NCBI GenBank assembly: GCA_963170185.1
Contig: CAUJGS010000040.1
Coordinates: forward strand, 1-64,000
Reading direction: 5' to 3'
Length of the DNA: 64,000 nt
From: Bdellovibrionota bacterium
Lineage (GTDB): Bacteria > Bdellovibrionota > Bdellovibrionia > Bdellovibrionales > JAMPXM01
Shown here in pieces: positions 1 to 8,066 of this stretch. The notes beneath the pieces were generated by a model. That model was given only the letters and a program-made list of their open reading frames with translations, did no database searches and was not told where the DNA came from. Position 1 is the stretch's first letter, and every line of letters starts with the position of its first letter. Made by a program: the position numbers and the translations under genes.

Positions 1-2198
1 GGCTCACCGTAGGCCAAGAGGTAGTGGAACAACGCGCGCACTTCGTCGTCTTTTTTAAAGCCCGAAGCGTCTTTCAGCAGGCGTTTAAACAAGAAGTAAG
101 CTTTGTCCGCCTCATGCAGAGAAAGCCGACCATCGCGATTCGAGTCCCACCGCGTGTAGAGCGATTCGATGTAGTGATGAACCGAAATCGCACGACTACG
201 CTCGCTGGAGATCAACGGTCCTTTAGGATTGTCGGCTTTTCGAGACGCTTTCTCCATGTTGTCGAAGAAACTGTTCCAAGTTCCGCTGCTGCGATCTTTC
301 ATCTGATCGCGCCATCCAGGAATATCTGCGAAGAAGTTGGGATACCCTTCTTTCACGCGCTTACGCCAGCAAGCCGCATCAATCGTGGGCTTGCCCGCGA
401 TATCATCTGGGCCAAGTTTGCAATTCAAAAGCAGATCGGCTTCGACCGAGTCGCGAATCACGCCGGAGGCAAACGAAATCACGAAGAGATCAACAGCCTC
501 GTGATACCCAATGCGATCGTCGCCGTTGGACGAGAACAAGAAGATGTTGGAAACCGAAAACCCCGTCTTCCAGATATCCTTATCCGAATCATCCAAGAAC
601 TTGAGATCCAAGCCCAGCTGCTGGAAGTCGTTAAAAACGCGCCCAAACTGATCAAGCGTAATGCCCGTCATGCGCAAGCCTTCGGGGTCACTGATATAGC
701 CATAGCCAATGCTGCGAACGATTTGCTGTTTCCAGTTGAGCTCCGCAAACGAATTGCGGTCGTAAACCACTTTCTTGGAGTTTTCAAAAATCAGCGTGCC
801 GTTAGCGCGCGTCGATGGCGGAATCGGCCGATCAAAAATCGACTTCAAGTCGGCCCAAGGCTCTTCGTAAACGGCCGAGAACGACGCCCAGATCGGCCGC
901 ACGACCTTCAGCGGAAGCGGTTGACCAATAGCAAGCGAAGGATCTTGAGCAAATGCCTCGCGCTCCAGCTTTTCCCAAAACTGCTGCGTCTCAACCCAGC
1001 CAAGCAATGTCTCGCGCATGCGTTCGAGATTCACCGCCGTCAGGCCGCCTTGTTCGCGGCGCTCAGCGCGAATCGACATCGGGTCTTTCGGATCAAGAGG
1101 CTTCGCGCCGGCCGTGTTCACGATGATCGGGTTGAATATCTGTTCGAGCAGTGGTTTCAAAAGCCCCACAACAGTGGTCGGCTGCACCGGAAGCTCAAAC
1201 GAACCGGAAGCACCTAGTGCAAGAATGAACTCCGTTAGGACATCGTACGGAATAACGCCAGTGCCTTTGGCCGCAATCGCCTCTTCCAATATTCCCGAGA
1301 TCTCAAGAACTCCGATTTCGATTTGCGCAAGACCATCGCCGTAAAACAGGTCGCGTCCCTGCATGGCGTATCTGAATCGCAAGTAGAGGCTATAGATACG
1401 GCCGATGTGCCCAAACAAGAGCTGCCATTCGCTAGGTAAAATCGTGTGCCCGTCGGCCCGAATCAAAAGCGCCTTCGCCGAAGCGATGAGGTTCATCTGT
1501 TGCGCAAACCATTCGGGTCCTTTCCAATTGGAACGTCCCGAATACAAACCCTGGAACTCATTGAGAAGCGTCTGCAAATTTTCAAGCTTGTACGGTTGCC
1601 GCGAGCGGCCCAACAGAGTGCCGACCGTGTCCATTGTGAACGTGAAGTCCGAAAGCGCTTGCTCAAGAACACTCGGGTCCACCGAAGCACCGTCGATGGG
1701 AAGACGCTGATTCAGAATATCGATGTAAGGACGTAAACGAATCGCCTCGACACGCAAGACGTCGACAACCTCTATCAAACGATCCAGCTCGGCCTTCGTG
1801 AGACGATCCGGAGAGCCACCGAGAATCGCGATCTTGACTCGCATGACTTCGTTCAAAAACGCATCTGTCAGCTTCACATCGCGCAAGAAGTGACGCTCGA
1901 AAAACGCCCGCAGCTCCGAAGAAGAAAACGAGTCACGCTCTGCCGAACCACGACCGTACATCTTGAACATGTCGAGCGCGCCCGACACGCACTTAAATGC
2001 TTCGTCGATCTCTCCGACTTTCGAGACACCTTTGAAATAGGCCTCGAGCGATTTCAAACTTTCCGACATGCAGTTTTCGGTTGGGCCAGAAAGCTTCAAC
2101 GGGGCTTCGCCAGGAACGTTCTCCTGTGTATTTAACTGACAAGCCGACGCAAAAAGCCCCAGGCTTGTGATCAAAGCCAACGTTCGAATTCGACTCAC
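1..2198 (-). CDS. Secreted lipoprotein with EF-hand-like calcium-binding motif (C-terminus cut by window edge)
   Basis: Read by translating the minus strand from GTG at 2198: VSRIRTLALITSLGLFASACQLN (lipobox LFASAC) and open to position 1; contains YTRWDSNRDGRLSLHEADKAY, a DxNxDGxLxxxE EF-hand loop. Not in the ORF track because it is open at the edge. Confidence 0.85.
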   Translation of the reverse strand, partial: MSRIRTLALITSLGLFASACQLNTQENVPGEAPLKLSGPTENCMSESLKSLEAYFKGVSKVGEIDEAFKCVSGALDMFKMYGRGSAERDSFSSSELRAFFERHFLRDVKLTDAFLNEVMRVKIAILGGSPDRLTKAELDRLIEVVDVLRVEAIRLRPYIDILNQRLPIDGASVDPSVLEQALSDFTFTMDTVGTLLGRSRQPYKLENLQTLLNEFQGLYSGRSNWKGPEWFAQQMNLIASAKALLIRADGHTILPSEWQLLFGHIGRIYSLYLRFRYAMQGRDLFYGDGLAQIEIGVLEISGILEEAIAAKGTGVIPYDVLTEFILALGASGSFELPVQPTTVVGLLKPLLEQIFNPIIVNTAGAKPLDPKDPMSIRAERREQGGLTAVNLERMRETLLGWVETQQFWEKLEREAFAQDPSLAIGQPLPLKVVRPIWASFSAVYEEPWADLKSIFDRPIPPSTRANGTLIFENSKKVVYDRNSFAELNWKQQIVRSIGYGYISDPEGLRMTGITLDQFGRVFNDFQQLGLDLKFLDDSDKDIWKTGFSVSNIFLFSSNGDDRIGYHEAVDLFVISFASGVIRDSVEADLLLNCKLGPDDIAGKPTIDAACWRKRVKEGYPNFFADIPGWRDQMKDRSSGTWNSFFDNMEKASRKADNPKGPLISSERSRAISVHHYIESLYTRWDSNRDGRLSLHEADKAYFLFKRLLKDASGFKKDDEVRALFHYLLAYGE

Positions 2199-2458
2199 GA
2201 TGCGAAGACTCCACTTATTGACGAACACAGGCCCCTCTCGTCAAAATCGCCCCGAAGGAATAATCGGTTCTAGCGACCCTTCACTCCAATGTAAATGCCG
2301 AGAAACTCCACGCGGAATCTGGTTTGAACTGGCGCTAAACCCGCGAGAATTTTGAATAACGCATAGGGTTAGCGTTTCAGCATCCGAGAAAGCTTTCCAG
2401 TCCAGAAAATGACTGAATCTCCGTTGCCGCCCCCTTTTTATGTCGCTATCGTCTCGAT

Positions 2459-3625
2459 ATGACTGCGAATTTGGACACTCCCGAGAGCCCACGAAACCAC
2501 CAGACCCACCGCCATGGCGGCACTCAGGCGACAGCCGCGGAATCGCGGGTTGTTGTCTCGCGACCTCCGCGCATTCCGGTGCTCAGCCCACGTCCTGTTT
2601 CGGAAGGTGGTCCGACACTTTTTGTTCGTGTCGACCGCATCGGCGACCTCGTCCTTAGTCTCCCCTCCGATGGTCAGTTTGGTGAGATCGAAAACGACGG
2701 CGAGCGCGATGTCGATTGGTGGATCTCCGAAGGATTGGGCTTCGTCGTGGATCACGCGGTTCCACGTCGGCGAGCACGCGAAATGAAAGCAAAAATCCGC
2801 TTTCAAGAATTCAAAACCATTCTTCGTGAAGTCAAAGCTCGAAAGTACCAAACAGCTGTCGTGCTTCACGCCCCTTGGTGGATGACCGCACTGCTATGGT
2901 TTGCGCGCATTCCAAATCGCGTCGGTCCTCGCTCGCAATGGCATTCCTTTTTATTCCTCAACAAAGGTGTCCGACAAAAGCGAAGCCTCTCGGAAACAAG
3001 CGAGTTTGAATACAACATGCGCGTGATGGACACGCTCACGGATCGGCCGACGATCCAGCGCGACCCTCTTAAGCTTCGTGTTGATACCGATTGGAAAGCG
3101 CAGACGCTAAAGAAGTACGAACTCGTGGATCAAAAATACGCCGTGGTTCATCCGGGGATGGGCGGCTCCGCACGCAATTGGCCAACGTCGCATTACATCT
3201 CTTGGATCCAGGAAGCATCGAAAGAAGAAACCATCGTGATCACCGGGACGTCGACCGACGAATCGGTGTTAGAGCCAATCCGCCAAGCTCTTGAGGGCGC
3301 ACGTGGAGTCGTGTGGCTCAACGGAAAACTTAGCGGACCACAGCTCTTGCACATTCTCGATGGTGCGCGCTGTGTCTTGGCACCAAGCACGGGAGTCGCG
3401 CATCTGGCGGCCTCGCTCGGGCGTCCCGTCATCGGCCTCTACAGCCCCGTCAAAGTACAACACCCAACACGCTGGGCGCCGCAAGGTGAAGCCGTGCAGG
3501 TTTTGGTGCCGGAAGTCGAATGCCCCGGGAAAAAGGCATGCGTCGGCCAAACTTGTCCACAATATGACTGCATGAACCGAATCAGCCTTGAATCCGTGAG
3601 ATCGCTTTGGTCTGCTCTTCCTTGA
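2459..3625 (+). CDS. Glycosyltransferase family 9 (ADP-heptose:LPS heptosyltransferase-like)
   Basis: DRIGDLVLSLP N-terminal motif; AVVHPGMGGSARNWP, ITGTSTDE, LAPSTGVAHLAASLGRPVIGLYSP. Confidence 0.9.
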   Translation: MTANLDTPESPRNHQTHRHGGTQATAAESRVVVSRPPRIPVLSPRPVSEGGPTLFVRVDRIGDLVLSLPSDGQFGEIENDGERDVDWWISEGLGFVVDHAVPRRRAREMKAKIRFQEFKTILREVKARKYQTAVVLHAPWWMTALLWFARIPNRVGPRSQWHSFLFLNKGVRQKRSLSETSEFEYNMRVMDTLTDRPTIQRDPLKLRVDTDWKAQTLKKYELVDQKYAVVHPGMGGSARNWPTSHYISWIQEASKEETIVITGTSTDESVLEPIRQALEGARGVVWLNGKLSGPQLLHILDGARCVLAPSTGVAHLAASLGRPVIGLYSPVKVQHPTRWAPQGEAVQVLVPEVECPGKKACVGQTCPQYDCMNRISLESVRSLWSALP

Positions 3626-3637
3626 AGGGAGAGTTAT

Positions 3638-4069
3638 ATGACTCAAAATTTCGTTTCTCGATTCTTGATCACGCTTCTAATGGGTGTCGCGATTGTCACC
3701 GCGGCCGCCCCGGCCCTCGCCGCCGAGAGTTCTTCTTCCGATACACTTTCCGAACAAGAGGACTTCTCGCGAGCAAAGGCGATTTTGAATCTGAATCCCG
3801 GTGACGAGATCACCATTCGCGCCAACACCACAACGACTGTGACGTGCGCAGCGGGTTCAAGTCTTCCAAACTGCAAGAGCGCGATCGCTAGCTACGAGTC
3901 TCGCTTCCAAACCTGCAAGCGCTCGTACCCAGCCTCGACCTGCTTCAACAACGAATGGCCCGCATTCAAAACACGCAATCCGGAATGTATTACAGAGGGC
4001 TTTGATGCCTGCGTCCGGACTTGCGGCGAGAGTTACCCTAGCTCGACTTGTTACAACAATTGCCGCTGA
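3638..4069 (+). CDS. Small secreted Cys-rich protein with duplicated C-terminal motif
   Basis: Signal peptide-like N-terminus ending AAPALAAES; two copies of C..SYP(A/S)STC(F/Y)NN; RBS-like gggagag upstream. Confidence 0.75.
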   Translation: MTQNFVSRFLITLLMGVAIVTAAAPALAAESSSSDTLSEQEDFSRAKAILNLNPGDEITIRANTTTTVTCAAGSSLPNCKSAIASYESRFQTCKRSYPASTCFNNEWPAFKTRNPECITEGFDACVRTCGESYPSSTCYNNCR

Positions 4070-4094
4070 CCTAGACTGAGTGGACGAGGTGAAA

Positions 4095-4733
4095 ATGAAA
4101 TCGTCCACTCTACTTACGTCCGTACTTGCTCTGGCCGCTACCACCGCCATCACCGCGATCTCGCTGCCAGCGCAAGCGCTTGTCGAACTCAAAGGCGCCT
4201 ACTCGCTTTTCTCGACAAACCCATCTGGCTTAAACGACAACTTCACTGGTCAGCCTAAAATCTCACAGATGCAGGCGCTCAGCTTTGACGTCATGGGCCG
4301 CGTCCCATTGATGCCCGTGGGGCTAGGAGTTCGTCACGAAATGTTCTCTCGCAAGGAGAGCGACGGCGCACTGAATTCCGAAGTCGACTGGAAACGCACA
4401 TCGATCTTGGTGAACAAACGTCTGATCGACACCGGCATCTATCTTGGTCCGGTCGCGACCGTTAGCTTCGCCAGCGATTTCAAATACCGCTCGGCAAACG
4501 GCACGACACGCGCCGATTACAAAACTGAGAGCACGCTCACTGCGACAGCTGGTGTAGAGGCCGGATTTAAAATGGCGCTTCTCAGTGCCGGTATCGAGGC
4601 AGGCTACCTGCACGCTCCCATGGGGAACTTACGAGACTCGGCGGGTGTCGAAGTCGTCGACGGCGGTGGCTCGAAGGTCAACGTCGACCTCAGCGGCACA
4701 TACCTGCGCGCAACAGTAGGCTTCGGCTTTTAA
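4095..4733 (+). CDS. Secreted outer-membrane beta-barrel-like protein
   Basis: MKSSTLLTSVLALAATTAITAISLPAQAL signal peptide, alternating hydrophobic pattern, C-terminal YLRATVGFGF typical of OMP end. Confidence 0.7.
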   Translation: MKSSTLLTSVLALAATTAITAISLPAQALVELKGAYSLFSTNPSGLNDNFTGQPKISQMQALSFDVMGRVPLMPVGLGVRHEMFSRKESDGALNSEVDWKRTSILVNKRLIDTGIYLGPVATVSFASDFKYRSANGTTRADYKTESTLTATAGVEAGFKMALLSAGIEAGYLHAPMGNLRDSAGVEVVDGGGSKVNVDLSGTYLRATVGFGF

Positions 4734-4747
4734 GTCCACGGCTGCGG

Positions 4748-5605
4748 CTATAGCGACATGGTGGCGCGGGGCTCTCCGAATGGGACGGGCCTTCCGCCAA
4801 AATAGGCCGACTGAATCGCGTGCCAGGATTTCTCGGCCAGCTCTGTTCGAATGCGCTCGCCGGGAATTCCTTCCGGCTTCGACGAAATCGGATCCAAAAA
4901 CTGGAGCTGCACCTTCACTTCACGATGCTTCAGCAGGCCCAAGAAATGGTCGGCAAACGTCATATCGCCGTACCAACAAACCTTGTCGGCATTTGCTTTG
5001 CCAAACGGCTCGCCGTCGACCGACATGTACTTCATCGCCACCGGCACGATCTCTCGCTCGGCATCGACAGCACTCATCAGAAGCGACTTCTTAAACGGCA
5101 GAAGCTTCTGCCCATCGGTCGATGTCCCCTCTGGATAGATCACGATGTTGAAACCATTGCGAAGCGTATTGGTCATGTTTGAGAGATCTTGATCCACGCG
5201 ATGGCGACTTCGGCGTTCAACGAAAATACTGCCACCCATCTCCGCCAGCGTGCCAAGGAAAAACACCTGCCCCATATCGACGCTCGTGACAAACACGCTT
5301 GGAACCTTCGCGCTGAAGATCAAGACATCGAGATAGCTCATGTGGTTTGAAACGAAGAGGTAGTTGCGATTTTTGAGATCTAGCTTTTCAAGCCCAAGAA
5401 CTTCGATCTCAAAATTGAGAACCTTCAATGCTTTAGAGCCCCAGCGTGAAATGTTCTCGATGAAGAAACGCAGTCTATCGTGCGGATCGCGAATCAGAGC
5501 TTTTCCCATCGAGGCCTGCGCCATATAAGCCGCAATCAGACCCGCAATTGTTCCGCCTCGTGGCGCCATTGCCAACTTCTCGAGAATCGTCTGTTCTTGG
5601 CCCAC
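4748..5605 (-). CDS. Lysophospholipid (1-acylglycerol-3-phosphate) acyltransferase, PlsC family (possible OlsA)
   Basis: NHMSYLDVLIF (NHxxxxD) and YPEGTSTDGQ motifs. Confidence 0.9.
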   Translation of the reverse strand: MGQEQTILEKLAMAPRGGTIAGLIAAYMAQASMGKALIRDPHDRLRFFIENISRWGSKALKVLNFEIEVLGLEKLDLKNRNYLFVSNHMSYLDVLIFSAKVPSVFVTSVDMGQVFFLGTLAEMGGSIFVERRSRHRVDQDLSNMTNTLRNGFNIVIYPEGTSTDGQKLLPFKKSLLMSAVDAEREIVPVAMKYMSVDGEPFGKANADKVCWYGDMTFADHFLGLLKHREVKVQLQFLDPISSKPEGIPGERIRTELAEKSWHAIQSAYFGGRPVPFGEPRATMSL

Positions 5606-5639
5606 GAAAGCTTCCTCTTCTCAAAATTTTCCGGACGTT

Positions 5640-6680
5640 CTAATCTTCTTCTTGGTTGGGACTGAAGTAGCGACGGCGAAACGCCTCGTCCAGATCCGCG
5701 ACACGCATCATGATAAAAAAGTCGATGCAATGAAAGTCACGATCAAGAGCCGGCTCACCGTACGCCTTAAATCCCATCTTAAAGTAAGACTTCATCAACG
5801 CCGGGATGCGCGCATCGATCTCTTTGGCATCGTATTCAAACGGGTTCTTTTCTAGATAGGTAAGAACCTGAGGCAGCGTTTTTACTTTGTATTTCTTCGT
5901 CGGCTCGATTCCGAGATCGTGCCGCAAGAGCCCTTCGCTTTCGAGGTGGTGACTGTAAAGCCCGATTTCCAGCGGCTCCATGGTTTTGGCGCTCGCGCAA
6001 CCGATCATCGTGTCGGCTTCGACGGCGACTACGTACTGCGCAATTCCTCGCCAAAGAAGCGAGATCACCGCGCCTGTACGAAACTCGCGATCAATCGCCG
6101 CGCGCCCGAGTTCGAGCACTGTGCCCGCATCTTTTAGAATGTGCTCGAATTCAAATTCGGAACTCGAATAATAAACGTCGGAGTAGCGATTCGAGTTCAA
6201 GCGATAGGTTCCGACGATGCGCCCTTCACGGTTGTCACGAATGATCAGGTGATCGCAAACGTAATCCAACTTGTCGACGTCGACACCGGCTCGCGGCTTA
6301 AGGTTTTTATATTCACGCACAAAAACATCGAAACGAAGGCGCAAGACCTCTTCCAACTCTTCGCCAGTCGTGACGGTCTTGACCGTGAAGTGGCCTTTTT
6401 TGAATTCGAACTTCACCTTCGGTTGGAACTCGCGAACCTTAAAACGATGCAGCTTCAGCTGCGCGTCCAACGAGTGAAAGGCTTCTTTTACAGTGCCAAT
6501 TCGCCGCATGACTTTGACGGCGGCGGTCTTCGAAACAGTCTTCAATCGACGAGCTCCGGCTGAGGGTTTCTTCGCCGCGGCAGAGGAGTTCGAGGAAGCC
6601 TTCTCGGTGCGATTTGAGCTCTTGCTCAGTCGACCCCGAATTTTCTTCTTTATCGCATTGCGAATCCGCCCCTTAGCCAC
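5640..6680 (-). CDS. GNAT/N-acyltransferase of the OlsB/hemolysin-like family
   Basis: LRLRFDVFVREYKN, RIVGTYRL, ELGRAAIDREFRTGAVISLLWRGIAQYV; adjacent to PlsC gene in olsB-olsA order. Confidence 0.75.
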   Translation of the reverse strand: MAKGRIRNAIKKKIRGRLSKSSNRTEKASSNSSAAAKKPSAGARRLKTVSKTAAVKVMRRIGTVKEAFHSLDAQLKLHRFKVREFQPKVKFEFKKGHFTVKTVTTGEELEEVLRLRFDVFVREYKNLKPRAGVDVDKLDYVCDHLIIRDNREGRIVGTYRLNSNRYSDVYYSSSEFEFEHILKDAGTVLELGRAAIDREFRTGAVISLLWRGIAQYVVAVEADTMIGCASAKTMEPLEIGLYSHHLESEGLLRHDLGIEPTKKYKVKTLPQVLTYLEKNPFEYDAKEIDARIPALMKSYFKMGFKAYGEPALDRDFHCIDFFIMMRVADLDEAFRRRYFSPNQEED

Positions 6681-6802
6681 GCGTTCCCCCTTTATGCTAG
6701 CTGCCTCGCGGTCCTCACGCGGTCAAGATTCGATTGGGATGCGGCGCGGAATTCTGCAATCTCTCACGTCGATTCCCCCGGTTTTCCCTTATTTTAAGCA
6801 CC

Positions 6803-7315
6803 TTACAGCTTATTGGTAAACACCGAGACATCGGCATAACGGGTGCTGGCCGTGAACAGAGCGTTGGTCAAACTACCCTCGGCATCCCCCGGCTGAGCAT
6901 CGCCGTTGTAGTTGCCGCTGATATTCAGCACCACACAAACCGAATAAGTCCCTTCGGGAATATAAGTCGCAGTTTGCGCGGCCGTGTCGATGAACTGCGA
7001 AACCGTGCCCGTGCAACCGAGCGCATTGCACGAAACCGTCCCAGAGCCGGCCACCTTCTGACCAAATTCAGCCGACGCACAGCTAGGAGACTCCGTGATC
7101 GTCACAAACGCTTGAATGGAACCCGAGGCCGCTCGACAGTTCGTCGACGTACAGCTAATGCGCACATCGGGAATCAGCATCGATCTACCGCTGCCGGCGA
7201 TCTCCGCGCAGCCCGACATCAGGAGACCGACCGCTAGGGCGGCGCCCGACGTCAGTGCGCCAAACCGACGCTTCGTACTCTGTGTTTTATAGGTTTTATT
7301 GCCCGCTACCACCAT
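6803..7315 (-). CDS. Hypothetical lipoprotein
   Basis: N-terminal region AALAVGLLMSGCAEIAGSG with lipobox. Confidence 0.65.
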   Translation of the reverse strand: MVVAGNKTYKTQSTKRRFGALTSGAALAVGLLMSGCAEIAGSGRSMLIPDVRISCTSTNCRAASGSIQAFVTITESPSCASAEFGQKVAGSGTVSCNALGCTGTVSQFIDTAAQTATYIPEGTYSVCVVLNISGNYNGDAQPGDAEGSLTNALFTASTRYADVSVFTNKL

Positions 7316-7414
7316 GCCTCATCCTATCGAGAGGCCCCGGAGGCCGACAACTGTTTCAACCAACAAGCCCGAGAAAAGGAATCCAATATTGGAACTCCTG
7401 TCTTGGGTTCTGAT

Positions 7415-8056
7415 TTACGGATATTTCACGCCGCAGCCGTAGGGTTTTGTCGAGGCCGTCTTCACCGGTTTACCGGCCGCGATGAGGTCCAGAGCGCCTG
7501 AAACGTAGTTTTCAGCCTTGGCAACATCCTCTTTTTTCGACGACGAGATACTATCGATCGCTCCGTTGTACACCAACGTGCCCTTGGCATCGACGATGTA
7601 CATGTGCGGAGTCGTTTTCGCTACGTAGAGCTTTCCGACTTCGCCCTTTGGATCAAGCAGTGTTGCCGTGCTTGCGATCTTCCAATCCGCTCGAGTCTTG
7701 TTGGCTTCTGCGCCTTCTTCAAAACCCTGCTTGCCTGGTGCCGACGAAATCACCGTCAACCATACAACACCCTTGTCTGTGTACTTCTTCTGCAAGGCTT
7801 GCATGTTCTGTGATTCGTAGTGTTTTTGAACGTATGGGCAGCCTTTGTTGAACCACTCGAGCACGACTGTTTTACCCGCAAACGACGAGAGCTTGTGCGA
7901 CTTGCCGTTGGTGTCGACAAGTTCAAACTCCGGAGCTTTCTCGCCCACTTTTGCCGCTGCAAGAGCTTGAGTCGACGCCATAGTCAGACCCAGAACCAGT
8001 GCTGCCAACGCTGAAAAATACGTTCCTCGAACTAACTTCATGATCATCCTCCACAA
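7415..8056 (-). CDS. Secreted thioredoxin-fold redoxin (AhpC/TSA-type)
   Basis: Signal peptide; VGEKAPEFELVDTNGKSHKLSSFAGKTVVLEWFNKGCPYVQKHYES. Confidence 0.85.
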   Translation of the reverse strand: MWRMIMKLVRGTYFSALAALVLGLTMASTQALAAAKVGEKAPEFELVDTNGKSHKLSSFAGKTVVLEWFNKGCPYVQKHYESQNMQALQKKYTDKGVVWLTVISSAPGKQGFEEGAEANKTRADWKIASTATLLDPKGEVGKLYVAKTTPHMYIVDAKGTLVYNGAIDSISSSKKEDVAKAENYVSGALDLIAAGKPVKTASTKPYGCGVKYP

Positions 8057-8066
8057 AAAATAAAAT

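Noticed and set aside
24-1217. 397-aa plus-strand ORF
   Set aside because: Antisense shadow of the minus-strand EF-hand lipoprotein gene, which has signal peptide, lipobox and recognisable motif.
7380-7402. ccaatattgg palindrome between 6803-7315 and 7415-8056 genes
   Set aside because: Short AT-rich palindrome without additional context; likely chance.
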